This document shows positions 8,476-16,929 of a stretch of 64,000 nt of DNA, one piece after another. Below the pieces are notes generated by a model, which saw only the letters and a list, made by a program, of their open reading frames with translations, did no database searches and had not been told where the DNA came from. Location of the stretch: NCBI RefSeq assembly GCF_009671205.1, contig NZ_CP045309.1, forward strand, positions 3,906,001 to 3,970,000. The letters run 5' to 3'. Source of the stretch: Micromonospora terminaliae (GTDB lineage Bacteria > Actinomycetota > Actinomycetes > Mycobacteriales > Micromonosporaceae). The position numbers were made by a program, and so were the translations under genes. The number at the start of each line of letters is the position of its first letter. The first letter of the stretch is position 1.

Positions 8476-8926
8476 GTAGCTGTCCCGTTTTCTTCGAGCG
8501 CCGGCACGCCTGCCACCCAGGGGGTGGGCGGAGGGGCGGCGACGGTTGCCGGAGGAGTTGCTACGGGAAAGTAGCCACGCGCTCCCGGGCGCTCAAGGCA
8601 CGCCGGCGGCACCCCTGAGGGCACTTAAGACGGTGCTCAGGCCCGCGGCCCGGCGGGCGGCGCGGGCAGCCCGGACCGGCGGCCCCCGGAGCTGGGCCGA
8701 CCCGGGCGGTCCCCGCCCCCGCGTAACGTTTTGGCCGGTCGCGGCGCTATTCGCGGCGTTCAACCCCTCAGGGAAACTTAAGGCACGGATAAGCCCGTGC
8801 TGAGGTCACCGACCGCCGCGTCCGAGCCTGTCCCACTCGCGGAAACCAGCAGCAGCGGGGCGCGTGACCCGCCCCCGATCCGGGTATGCCGCCGAACCGC
8901 TGAAGCCGTGAGGGGAAGGCACCGCC
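8476..8926. other. 451-bp divergent intergenic region with two related palindromic segments
   Basis: The region separates the DUF1800 operon (left, minus) from DUF3040 (right, plus). No coding potential is convincing. Two segments look related: around 8612-8645 (CCCTGAGGGCACTTAAG then GTGCTCAG) and around 8765-8803 (CCCTCAGGGAAACTTAAG then GCACGG/CCGTGC). Each contains CTTAAG and an inverted repeat. They may be matched promoter or operator regions for the two divergent units. Confidence 0.35.
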
Positions 8927-9184
8927 ATGCTCAGCAAAGAGGATCAGCGCAGGTTCGAACAGATCACCCGCCAGCTGCGGGAAAGTGACCCGCAGTTCTT
9001 CGCCCGGCTCGACCACCGGGCCCGGGGCCGCCGAGGCCGGTACCTGATGCTGCTGACGATCGTGCTGTGGGCCTCGCTGCCGGCGATGACCGTACTTGCC
9101 GGGCGAATGGCCGGCGCGATCTGCGCCGTGGTGCTGATCGCCAATGCCGGCCTCATGTGGCGGTTCCGCCGGCGCTGGCTATGA
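8927..9184 (+). CDS. DUF3040 family small membrane protein
   Basis: 85 aa. The ATG at 8927 follows GAGGGGAAGG. An N-terminal basic amphipathic helix (MLSKEDQRRFEQITRQL, then DPQFFARLDH) is followed by two hydrophobic segments (YLMLLTIVLWASLPAMTVLA and MAGAICAVVLIANAGLMW) and a basic tail. This matches the short DUF3040 inner-membrane proteins common in actinomycetes, whose function is unknown. It converges on the SWIM-domain gene 12 bp away. Confidence 0.88.
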   Translation: MLSKEDQRRFEQITRQLRESDPQFFARLDHRARGRRGRYLMLLTIVLWASLPAMTVLAGRMAGAICAVVLIANAGLMWRFRRRWL

Positions 9185-9196
9185 CCGCGGCGCCGG

Positions 9197-10135
9197 TCAG
9201 CGCGGGTCGTCCGGCCCCGCCGCCTCGCGACCGAACTCCCGGTACGCCCGGCGGAGCCGTTCGACGAGGCCCGGGCCGCCGATCGCGGCCCCGGGCGGGC
9301 CGAGCTGGCGCAGCAGCAGCTCCGGTCCGGTGGCGAGGGTGGGCGGCCGGTCCGGCAACGCGACCGGGGACACCCAGAACCGGTCGATCTCATCGTCCGC
9401 CGGGACCGCCGGCAGCCCCGCCAGGACCCGTCCCGCGCCGGCCACGGGCCGCGCCGCCGGCCCCGCGTCCGCCGGCGCGACCGGCCCGTCCAGGGCCGCC
9501 GCCGGGCCGGCCGGCGCGCCGCCGGGTGCGGCGCCACGCAGGGTACGCAGCCGGTCCAGCAGCTCGCCCCGGGCCCGCCCGCGCCAGTGCAGGAGCTGGA
9601 ACGGGTCGGCGTCGAACGCCTCCGCGAGCAGATAGAAGGTGGCCGCGAGGTGCTTGCACGGCACCGCGAAGTCGGGGCAGCCGCAGTGCTGGTCCAGCTC
9701 GCCGACGGCCGCCGGGAACAGCGGCGCGCCCGCGGTGGCGAACAGCTCCTCCAGCTCGTCCGGGAGGTCACCGGCGAGCAGGCGGGCGCTGAAGAACGCC
9801 TGCCCGGCCAGCTCCGCCTCGATCCGCTCCCACACCTCGTCGGGGTACGCGGCCAGCCCGATCCGCACCGGGTAGGGATCCGGCCGGGAGCCCTGCACGG
9901 TGGCGGTGACCAGCCCGGGGGCCACGTCGAGCCGGAGCACCTGGCCCCGGCGCGCGTACGCCCGGCCCCGGGTGAGCCGGGTGCCGAGGGCGAACGACTC
10001 CAGCACCTCCAGGAAGCGGCGGGACCACCAGGAGCGCCCGATCGCGCCCCGGGTGCTGCGCGCCTTCAGCCCGCCCTCGACCCGCCGGGGCGGCCCGAAC
10101 TCGGCGAAGCGCGGCCCTCCGTCCGGTGTGGTCAC
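9197..10135 (-). CDS. SWIM zinc finger protein, partner of SNF2 helicase
   Basis: 312 aa from GTG 10135, which overlaps the stop of the SNF2 gene by 4 nt. The SWIM motif (CxC-xn-CxH) is visible as CGCPDFAVPCKHLAA near residue 160, after a DELEELFATAGAPLFPA segment. N-terminal residues RSWWSRRFLEVLESF are typical of the family. Residues 195-260 form an Ala/Pro-rich linker. SWIM fingers bind DNA or protein; in actinobacteria the gene is nearly always coupled to the large SNF2 ATPase encoded upstream, suggesting a two-component chromatin-remodelling or repair machine. The process it serves is unknown. Confidence 0.9.
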   Translation of the reverse strand: MTTPDGGPRFAEFGPPRRVEGGLKARSTRGAIGRSWWSRRFLEVLESFALGTRLTRGRAYARRGQVLRLDVAPGLVTATVQGSRPDPYPVRIGLAAYPDEVWERIEAELAGQAFFSARLLAGDLPDELEELFATAGAPLFPAAVGELDQHCGCPDFAVPCKHLAATFYLLAEAFDADPFQLLHWRGRARGELLDRLRTLRGAAPGGAPAGPAAALDGPVAPADAGPAARPVAGAGRVLAGLPAVPADDEIDRFWVSPVALPDRPPTLATGPELLLRQLGPPGAAIGGPGLVERLRRAYREFGREAAGPDDPR

Positions 10136-13100
10136 TCGACCACCGCCCCGGACTCCAGCGCGAACAGCTCGCGCAGCGTGTCGGTGGACAGCTCGGTGAC
10201 CCACTGCTCGCCGCTGCCCACCACCCGCTGGGCGAGGCTCCGCTTGTCGGCGATCATCGCGGCCACCTTCTCCTCGACCGTGCCGGCGCAGACGAACTTG
10301 CGGACCTGCACCCGGCGGCGCTGGCCGATGCGGAACGCGCGGTCGGTGGCCTGGTCCTCGACGGCCGGGTTCCACCAGCGGTCCACGTGCACCACGTGGT
10401 TCGCCGCGGTCAGGGTGAGCCCGGTGCCGCCGGCCTTGAGCGAGAGGACGAACAGCGGCGGACCCGCCGGGGACTGGAAGCGGGTCACCATGGCGTCCCG
10501 TTCGGCCTTGCCCACCCCGCCGTGCAGGAGCAGCACCTCCCGGCCCGTACGCGCCGACAGGTGGCCGCGCAGCATCCCGCCGAACTCGGCGTACTGGGTG
10601 AAGAGCAGGGCCTTCTCCCCCGCCGCCAGCACCTCGTCGACGATCTCCTCCAGGCGTTCCAGCTTGCCGGAGCGGCCCGGCAGGGCGGAGCCGTCGTGCA
10701 GCAGCTGGGCGGGGTGGTTGCAGACCTGCTTGAGCCGGGTCATGGTGGCCAGCACCAGCCCGCGGCGCTCGATCCCGTCGCTGGACTCGATCTTCGCCAT
10801 CATGTCGTCGACCACCGCCCGGTAGAGCGCCGCCTGCTCCGCGGTGAGGTTGCAGAGCACCTCCATCTCCAGCTTCTCCGGCAGGTCGGTGATGATCGTG
10901 GGATCGGTCTTGAGCCGGCGCAGCACGAACGGCCCGGTGATCCGGCGCAGCCGCTCGGCCACCTCGGCGTCGCCGTGCCGCTCGATCGGCTCGGCGAACT
11001 TCTTCCGAAAGCCGGCGGCCGGGCCGAGCAGTCCCGGGTTGGCGAACTGCATGATCGACCAGAGGTCGGCGAGGCGGTTCTCCACCGGCGTGCCGGTGAC
11101 CGCGACCCGGTGCCGGGCGGGCAGCGACCGCACCGCCTCGGCCTGCCGGGTGGAGGCGTTCTTGATCGCCTGCGCCTCGTCCACCACCACCCGGTGCCAG
11201 TCGATCCCGGCCAGCTCGTACGCGTCCCGCGCGGCCACCGAGTAGGTGGTCAGCACCAGATCCGCGGCGTGCACGGCGGTGGCGAACGCCGCACCCCGGG
11301 CCCGCTCGGCGCCGTGGTGCACGTGGACCCGCAGGTCCGGGGCGAACTTCGCGGCCTCCCGCTGCCAGTTGCCGACCAGCGACATCGGACAGACCAGCAG
11401 CGTGGGCCCGGCGGCCGGCGGGTCACCGGCGAGCAGCGCGAGCAGCTGCACGGTCTTGCCCAGCCCCATGTCGTCGGCGAGGATCCCGCCCAGCCCGAGG
11501 GACTGGAGGAAGGCCAGCCAGGCCAGCCCGCGCCGCTGGTACGGCCGCAGCGTCCCGGTGAACCCGGGCGGCGGGTCGGCCGGGGTGAGCCGCCGCTCCG
11601 CCTCGCCGGCCAGCAGCTCGCCCAGCGCGCCGTCGGCGACCACCTCCAGCACCGGCAGCTCGCCGGGGCGGCCGGACCCGTCCAGCCCCATCCGCAGCAG
11701 GTCGGCCACGGTCAGCTCGCCGGAGGAGCGGAGCAGCCGCAGCCCGGCCTCGAGCCGCTGCGGGTCCAGCTCGACCCAGCGCCCCCGCAGCCGCACCAGC
11801 GGCGACTTCAGATCGGCCAGCGAGGCCAGCTCCTCGGCGGTCAGCGGCTGGTCGCCGAGCGCCACCTCCCAGCGGTAGTCGACCAGGGCGTCCAGCCCGA
11901 GCCCGCCGGCGGCGACGGCCACCGTGCCGGGCGCGGTGCGGCCGCGCGCCCGCAGCCGGGCGCCGAGGCGGGACGAGGAGCGCCGCCACCACGAGGGCAG
12001 CAGCACCCCGAAGCCGGCCGCGTGCAGCACCGGGGCGCCCTCCCGGAGGAACCGGTGCGCGCCGTCGGCGTCCAGCTCCATCCCCTCCGGCGCGGCCGTG
12101 CGCAGCGCGGCGTCCAGCTCCGGCCAGAGCCGGCTGGCCCGGCCCAGCTCGGCCAGCAGGGTCTCCTGCGGATCGACGCCGCGGGCGGCGAGTGCGGGCG
12201 CGGGCCGCTGCCAGATGTGCGCGGCGTCGACCACCAGCCCCGGCTCGTCGGTCGGGTGCAGGCCGAACTCGACCCGCCAGGCGCCGCCCTCGACCAGCTC
12301 GGCCACCGGGTCGACGGCCGGCTCGACCAGCCGGAACGCGGCCCGGACCGGCCCGCCCGCGGCGTCGCGCTGCCAGGCGTCCAGCTCGGCCCGGAGGGTG
12401 TCCAGGGCGGCCGGCTCGGCGGCGAAGCCGCGCTCCGGGCCGGTGAGCGCGGCCAGCCAGGCCGGCACCGGCCCGTTCGGGCGCATGCCCCGGGGCAGCC
12501 GGGTGTCGGCGAGCGCGGCCCGGGCGGCGGCGTCGACCAGCGCGTCCAGCGCCTCGGCCACCAGCTCCCCCGGCTCGGCGCCGCCCACGGTCACGCTGCC
12601 CGGCTCCACGCCGTCCTCGTGCCACTCGCGGGCGGCGCGGACGGCCGGGGGCAGCGCGAGCGCCAGTGAGCGGGCCCAGGCCGCGTCCGTGCCGGTGAGC
12701 AGCGGACGCCAGACGGCCCGTGCGGTGGCCACGTCCGAGTCGTCCACCACGCGCAGGCGACGTCGGTCGCCGCCCTGACGAAGGGCCGCCGGAACCGTGG
12801 AGAGGGAGGTCGGGTCGGGGTCGGCGAGCCCGGGCAGGAGCCGGCCGCGGGTGACCAGGTCGGCGGCGAAGTCGGCCAGCTCGGCCAGGTGGCGCAGGCT
12901 CGCCCCGGCCACCGCCTCCCCCGGGTCGAGCGCCCGGAGCACGGCGAAGGCGGCGTCCGGCGCGTACACCAGGGCGGGGACCCGCCACCCGGCGCGGGTG
13001 GCCCGGCCGCGGGCCGGTTCCCCGACGGCGGTCCGGACCAGCTCGGGTGAGTCCAGCGGTGAGCCGGCCCGGGTGGGCAGGTCGAGCAGGACGGCGGCCG

Positions 13101-13278
13101 GGGCGCCCGGCGGACCGTCGAGCGCGGTCGCCAGGGCGGCGTGGCCGGCGGCGAAGGGGTGTGGCCGCTCGCGCGGCGCGCGGCCGGGCCGGCGGGGCGC
13201 GTCGGCCGGCAGCCAGCTGTCCTCGGCCCAGACGGCGAGCCCGCGGCCGGACAGCCACAGCCCGTGGATGACCAGCAC
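10132..13278 (-). CDS. SNF2/RAD54-like DEAD/H-box ATPase (helicase)
   Basis: 1048 aa from GTG 13278, which has GAGGGGGAG 5 nt upstream. Residues 1-560 are an Ala-rich N-terminal region typical of bacterial SNF2 proteins. The ATPase core begins about 570: LADDMGLGKT (motif I, about 600), LLVCPMSLVGNWQ (Ia), VVVDEAQAIKN (II, about 700), AVTGTPVENRL (III), LFTQYAEFGGMLRGHL and LLLHGGVGKAERD (IV), LSLKAGGTGLTLTAANHVVH (V) and DQATDRAFRIGQ (VI). It uses ATP to move along duplex DNA and displace bound proteins. It is co-translated with the SWIM protein downstream. The gap to the divergent PfkB gene is 63 bp. Confidence 0.93.
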   Translation of the reverse strand: MLVIHGLWLSGRGLAVWAEDSWLPADAPRRPGRAPRERPHPFAAGHAALATALDGPPGAPAAVLLDLPTRAGSPLDSPELVRTAVGEPARGRATRAGWRVPALVYAPDAAFAVLRALDPGEAVAGASLRHLAELADFAADLVTRGRLLPGLADPDPTSLSTVPAALRQGGDRRRLRVVDDSDVATARAVWRPLLTGTDAAWARSLALALPPAVRAAREWHEDGVEPGSVTVGGAEPGELVAEALDALVDAAARAALADTRLPRGMRPNGPVPAWLAALTGPERGFAAEPAALDTLRAELDAWQRDAAGGPVRAAFRLVEPAVDPVAELVEGGAWRVEFGLHPTDEPGLVVDAAHIWQRPAPALAARGVDPQETLLAELGRASRLWPELDAALRTAAPEGMELDADGAHRFLREGAPVLHAAGFGVLLPSWWRRSSSRLGARLRARGRTAPGTVAVAAGGLGLDALVDYRWEVALGDQPLTAEELASLADLKSPLVRLRGRWVELDPQRLEAGLRLLRSSGELTVADLLRMGLDGSGRPGELPVLEVVADGALGELLAGEAERRLTPADPPPGFTGTLRPYQRRGLAWLAFLQSLGLGGILADDMGLGKTVQLLALLAGDPPAAGPTLLVCPMSLVGNWQREAAKFAPDLRVHVHHGAERARGAAFATAVHAADLVLTTYSVAARDAYELAGIDWHRVVVDEAQAIKNASTRQAEAVRSLPARHRVAVTGTPVENRLADLWSIMQFANPGLLGPAAGFRKKFAEPIERHGDAEVAERLRRITGPFVLRRLKTDPTIITDLPEKLEMEVLCNLTAEQAALYRAVVDDMMAKIESSDGIERRGLVLATMTRLKQVCNHPAQLLHDGSALPGRSGKLERLEEIVDEVLAAGEKALLFTQYAEFGGMLRGHLSARTGREVLLLHGGVGKAERDAMVTRFQSPAGPPLFVLSLKAGGTGLTLTAANHVVHVDRWWNPAVEDQATDRAFRIGQRRRVQVRKFVCAGTVEEKVAAMIADKRSLAQRVVGSGEQWVTELSTDTLRELFALESGAVVE

Positions 13279-13341
13279 GCACTCCCCCTCGACGACGCCC
13301 GGGGCCAGGATAGGCGGCCGGCGCGGACTACTGTCGGCGCC

Positions 13342-14217
13342 ATGGTCGATCTGCTCGTGATCGGCGGGTTGGGCGTGGACATCCGCGCCCGGGTGCCCGC
13401 CCTGCCGCTGCCGGCCGCCGACTCGCTGGCGGTGCCCCCGATCGAGTTGCGGATCGGCAACACCGGCGCCGGGGTGGCGCTGGCCGCGCACGCCCTCGGT
13501 CTCCGGGTGGCGCTGGCCGACGTGCTGGGCGCCGACCCGGCCGGTGACGTGGTCCGGGCGGCGCTGGCCCGCACCTCGGTACGCGCCGTGCTGGCCGACG
13601 CGCCGGCCGGCACCCGCCGCTCGGTGAACATGGTCGACCCGGCCGGCCGGCGGATGTCCCTCTACGACCCGCGCCCCTGGTCGGGCGCCGCGCCGTTCGC
13701 CGAGGCGGACCTGGCCGGGCTGGTGCGCGAGGCCGCGCACGTGCACGTGTCGATCATGGACTGGGCCCGGGACGCGCTGCCGGCCCTGCGGGCGGCGGCC
13801 CTCGACACCGGGGTGTCGCTCTCCACCGACCTGCACGACTGGGACGGCGAGAACGACTACCACCGGCCCTTCGCCGAGGCGGCCGACCTGGTCTTCGTCA
13901 GCGACGTCCGGTTGGGTGACCGGGCCGGGAAGGTGGCGGCCGCGCTGGCGCCACGGACGGTGCTGGTCACCGGCGGGGCGGCGGGCGCCACCCTGCACGG
14001 CCCGGATACCCCGCCGGTCCACGTGCCCGCGATTACGCCGCCGGGAGCCGTGGTCGACACCAACGGCGCGGGCGACGCGTTCGCCGCCGGCCTGATCGCG
14101 GCCCGGCTGCGCGGCGCCACCCCGCTCGACGCGGCCCGGTACGCCGCCCGGGTGGCCGCGGCGGCCTGCACCCACGACGGCATGGAGTATCCGGCCGGCC
14201 TGCTGCCCCGGGACTGA
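13342..14217 (+). CDS. PfkB-family carbohydrate kinase
   Basis: 291 aa from ATG 13342, where the conserved N-terminal strand (MVDLLVIGGLGVDI) begins; the frame is open upstream but unlikely to be coding. Family marks: IGNTGAGVALAAHALG (substrate site), and the C-terminal PfkB signature DTNGAGDAFAAGLIAARL with the catalytic Asp of GAGD. The protein phosphorylates a sugar or nucleoside hydroxyl with ATP. The exact substrate (ribose, adenosine, fructose phosphate) cannot be read from the sequence. It is monocistronic, divergent from the SNF2 gene and convergent with a DinB-like gene. Confidence 0.9.
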   Translation: MVDLLVIGGLGVDIRARVPALPLPAADSLAVPPIELRIGNTGAGVALAAHALGLRVALADVLGADPAGDVVRAALARTSVRAVLADAPAGTRRSVNMVDPAGRRMSLYDPRPWSGAAPFAEADLAGLVREAAHVHVSIMDWARDALPALRAAALDTGVSLSTDLHDWDGENDYHRPFAEAADLVFVSDVRLGDRAGKVAAALAPRTVLVTGGAAGATLHGPDTPPVHVPAITPPGAVVDTNGAGDAFAAGLIAARLRGATPLDAARYAARVAAAACTHDGMEYPAGLLPRD

Positions 14218-14224
14218 GCCGGGC

Positions 14225-14746
14225 TCAGATCGCCCCGGTCTCGCCGTCGGTCAGCTCGCGCAGGATGTCGGCGTGCCCGGCGTGCCGGGCGGTCTCCTCG
14301 ATGAGGTGCACGAGCACCCAGCGCAGCGACACCTCGCCGAGCTGCGGGTGCGGCACCACGTGGTCGAGGTCGAACCGGGCGGCCACGGCGCGGGACCGGG
14401 CGCAGGCGGCCCGGTAGACCTCGGCCAGCCCCTCGACGGTCTCGCCGGGCTCGAGGGTGAAGCTGGCCTCGGCGTCGGCCTCGCTGGTCAGGTAGACGTC
14501 GCCCGGCTCGGGGGCGAACAGGCACGGCAGCCAGTTCCGCTCCACCAGGGCGAGGTGTCGGAGCAGCCCGGCGAGGGTGGTCCGGGTGGGCACGAGGCGC
14601 CGGGTGGCCTCGGCGTCGGAGAGGCCGCGTGTCTTGCGCAGGATCGTGGCCCGGTGGAAGTCGAGGAACGATTCGAGGATGGCCCGTTCGCCGCCCGTGC
14701 GGGCGAGGATCGGACCGAGGGTGGGGTCGATCGCCGGTTCCGCCAT
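14225..14746 (-). CDS. DinB/DUF664-family putative thiol transferase
   Basis: 173 aa. Helical bundle protein of the DinB superfamily (DUF664 branch). The family's metal-binding histidines fit: LLRHLALVERNWL near 62-74, LVHLIEETARHAGHADILREL near 140-160. DinB-like proteins of actinobacteria include mycothiol-dependent enzymes such as maleylpyruvate isomerase and S-transferases, so a mycothiol role is possible. The start at 14746 gives the conserved MAEPAIDPTLGPIL N-terminus. It ends 7 bp from the convergent PfkB gene. Confidence 0.87.
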   Translation of the reverse strand: MAEPAIDPTLGPILARTGGERAILESFLDFHRATILRKTRGLSDAEATRRLVPTRTTLAGLLRHLALVERNWLPCLFAPEPGDVYLTSEADAEASFTLEPGETVEGLAEVYRAACARSRAVAARFDLDHVVPHPQLGEVSLRWVLVHLIEETARHAGHADILRELTDGETGAI

Positions 14747-14830
14747 CCCCGGACCCTAGTCGCCGGGACCGCCGTCCCGCTGCCCCCGCATCCCGCTGCG
14801 CGGCGGCGATCCCCGGGGCAGGATGGGCGC

Positions 14831-15037
14831 ATGGCATCCACGGTGCAGATCCCTCTGGTGGGCGGCACGGCCGACGGCGAGACCGTCACCGTCGAGCTGG
14901 ACAGCCACGGCCGCCCTCCGCTGACCCACCACCACCTCGGGCCGGAGGGGCTCGCCCACGCCCAGATCTACGAGCTGCAGACGGACGACCAGCAGGAGGG
15001 CACCTGGGTCTACACCTGGCGGGGTCCGGCGGCCTGA
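14831..15037 (+). CDS. Small conserved-looking protein, unknown function
   Basis: 68 aa from ATG 14831, with GGGGCAGGATG-type purine-rich sequence upstream. It reads as a compact beta-rich protein: VQIPLVGGTADGETVTVELD, a TPLTHHHLG-like histidine cluster (LTHHHL) and IYELQTDDQ...TWVYTWRG. Strong third-position GC agrees with coding. No domain family is recognised. It is divergent from the DinB-like gene and converges on the pyruvyl transferase gene 6 bp downstream. Confidence 0.6.
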   Translation: MASTVQIPLVGGTADGETVTVELDSHGRPPLTHHHLGPEGLAHAQIYELQTDDQQEGTWVYTWRGPAA

Positions 15038-15043
15038 CGCCGC

Positions 15044-16192
15044 TCAGGCCGTGGCCCTGGCCAGCGTCCGCGAGCGGAGGCTCTCCAGCACGCCGCGGGT
15101 GACCTGGGACGTGCCGTGGGCCTGCTCGCACACGGCGGCCACCCGCCGGGCGGTCTCGTCGGCTCGCGCGTCGCGCTCGTCCCACAACCGGTCCACCTCG
15201 GCCAGCAGCGGGCCCTCCACCTCGCGCTCCACGCCGCGCAGCGCCGGCACCCCGAGCCGCTGGGCCAGGTCGAAGACCTTTCCCGCGTACGGCAGGGGCA
15301 GGAACGGCGTGCCCATCATGGCTGCGAAGATCAGGAAGTGCAGCCGCATGCCGACCGCGAGGTCGAAGTGCTTCATGAGGCCGAGCACCTGCCGGGGCGA
15401 GTAGTCGTTGTGCAGGATCCGGCCCCGCTCGGCGGCGACCATGTGCGACATCACGCCGTGCGAGTGCCGGATGTCGTCGCGTTCCATGGGCACGAAGAGC
15501 ACGTACGCGTCGATCCGGTGCACCAGGAAGTCGCTGATCTGGGCGAGCAGCCGGTGGTAGCCGTCGACGTCGAGCCGCTCGGCGGCCCGGCCCGGTTCGC
15601 GGACGCTCAGCCCGACCAGCTGCTTGCCGGCCGGTACGCCCTCCTCGCGCAGCCAGCTCTCCGGAAAGTCCTCGGGCGTGAGCAGGAACGCCGGGTCGGC
15701 GGTGACGGTGATCGGGTTCAGCAGCCCTGCCTCCTCCAGCACCATCCGGGACTCCTGGTCCCGCACGGTCAACTCGGTGGCCTTGCCCAGCGTCTCCCGC
15801 ACCATCCCGGTGTCCACCCCCTCGCTGAGCGGGCCGACCCCGACCGCGTACGTGAGCAGCGGCAGGCCGCGTTCCTGGGCGACCCGGACCACCCGCAGGT
15901 AGCGCCGGGCCTCCTTGTCGTAGAGGATGCCGCCGCCGCCGAGGACGAGCAGGTCGAGCTGGGCCAGGACGGCCGACGAGTCGACCCGGCTGACGCCCTC
16001 CCAGGGCACCGCCTCCACGTCCGGGTGGGCCAGCGCGGTGTGCGCCGGGTTACGGGAGAAGACGATGATCCGGGCGTTCGGCTCCTGCTGACGCAGGTCG
16101 GCCAGGAGGCCCGTGAGGATCGCCTCGTCACCGAGGTTGCGACCGCCGTACGAGCCGAGCACACCGATGGTCAGTCCGGCGCCATCCGTCAT
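15044..16192 (-). CDS. Polysaccharide pyruvyl transferase family protein
   Basis: 382 aa from ATG 16192 with GGGGAGGAG 6 nt upstream. The N-terminus has the family glycine-rich loop (IGVLGSYGGRNLGDEAIL). LLVLGGGGILYD follows near 85, and the C-terminal half carries MRLHFLIFAAMMGTPFLPLPYAGKV. Members include CsaB-like enzymes that ketalise cell-surface polysaccharides with pyruvate from phosphoenolpyruvate. No glycan operon is present here, so the acceptor is unknown. The protein has no signal peptide, consistent with cytosolic glycan-precursor modification. It lies 73 bp after the TetR gene on the same strand. Confidence 0.9.
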   Translation of the reverse strand: MTDGAGLTIGVLGSYGGRNLGDEAILTGLLADLRQQEPNARIIVFSRNPAHTALAHPDVEAVPWEGVSRVDSSAVLAQLDLLVLGGGGILYDKEARRYLRVVRVAQERGLPLLTYAVGVGPLSEGVDTGMVRETLGKATELTVRDQESRMVLEEAGLLNPITVTADPAFLLTPEDFPESWLREEGVPAGKQLVGLSVREPGRAAERLDVDGYHRLLAQISDFLVHRIDAYVLFVPMERDDIRHSHGVMSHMVAAERGRILHNDYSPRQVLGLMKHFDLAVGMRLHFLIFAAMMGTPFLPLPYAGKVFDLAQRLGVPALRGVEREVEGPLLAEVDRLWDERDARADETARRVAAVCEQAHGTSQVTRGVLESLRSRTLARATA

Positions 16193-16265
16193 CGTCGCTC
16201 CTCCCCAGGTGCGTCCCGGACCGCGTTCCCGCTGGTCGCCGGGACATACCTGGGCGCGGGACAGG

Positions 16266-16838
16266 TCAGGCGACGGCGACCAGACGGGAGACCAGGGCGG
16301 ACACCACCTGATCGACGTCGAACCCGGCGTCGATCGAGGTGGTGAGCTGGTCGAGCAGGAGACCGTCGACCGCGTAGTGCAGCAGGGCGATCTCGAAGGC
16401 GCCGCCGGGCAGCCCGGCGGCGACGTGGAAGGCGACGTCGTCGGCGTACCCCCGGCGCAGCACGTCGCCCAGCGCGGCCCGCAGCTCGGGGCGGCGCGAG
16501 GCCTCCAGCCGCAGCTCGAACAGGGCGCGGGTGAGGTCGGGCTCGCGGGTGGTGCGCTCGACGATGTAGCGCAGGTAGTCGGTGACCAGCGCGAGTGAGG
16601 GCTCGCGCCGGCCGAGGTCGGCCAGCACCGCGGGGTCGGGCGCCATCCGGTCGAAGATCCGTTCGGCCAGCGCGGCAAGCAGCGCGGCCCGGGACGGGAA
16701 GTAGTTGGAAGCGGTGCCGGTGGGCACGCCCGCCTCGGCGTCCACCGCGCGGTGGGTCAGGCCGCGCGCGCCGGCGGCGGCCAGCACGCGCAACCCGGCG
16801 TCGGCGAGCAGGGTACGGCGTTCCGGATTTCGGACCAT
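16266..16838 (-). CDS. TetR-family transcriptional regulator
   Basis: 190 aa. The N-terminal TetR helix-turn-helix spans about 10-55 (LLADAGLRVLAAAGARGLTH, then GVPTGTASNYFPSRAALLAAL). The C-terminal ligand domain is helical (LTRALFELRLEASRRPELR). It is divergent from a RibD-like reductase gene, and the 91-bp gap contains two copies of an imperfect 18-bp palindrome, the obvious candidate operators. It therefore probably represses both itself and the downstream reductase. The inducer is unknown. Confidence 0.92.
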   Translation of the reverse strand: MVRNPERRTLLADAGLRVLAAAGARGLTHRAVDAEAGVPTGTASNYFPSRAALLAALAERIFDRMAPDPAVLADLGRREPSLALVTDYLRYIVERTTREPDLTRALFELRLEASRRPELRAALGDVLRRGYADDVAFHVAAGLPGGAFEIALLHYAVDGLLLDQLTTSIDAGFDVDQVVSALVSRLVAVA

Positions 16839-16857
16839 GCCAGCACCCTAGCAAAAA

Positions 16858-16905
16858 CCACGACAGGTGTTGTACATTCTCTCTCGACCACGACAGCCGT
16901 TGTGG
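16858..16905. promoter_or_regulatory. Two tandem TetR-type operators, 30 bp apart
   Basis: Site 1 is CCACGACAGGTGTTGTAC at 16858-16875 and site 2 is CCACGACAGCCGTTGTGG at 16888-16905. Both are imperfect palindromes of the form CCACgACAnnnGTTGTgg, starting exactly 30 bp (three helical turns) apart. Site 1 is 20 bp from the tetR start and site 2 is 25 bp from the reductase start. The AT-rich TTGTACATTCTC lies between them and probably includes promoter elements. Confidence 0.75.
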
Positions 16906-16929
16906 TTGAGGCCGGACATCGGAGTCGGT

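Noticed and set aside
13279..14175. Upstream extension of the SNF2 frame
   Set aside because: Antisense to the PfkB kinase gene; a good ribosome binding site precedes GTG 13278.
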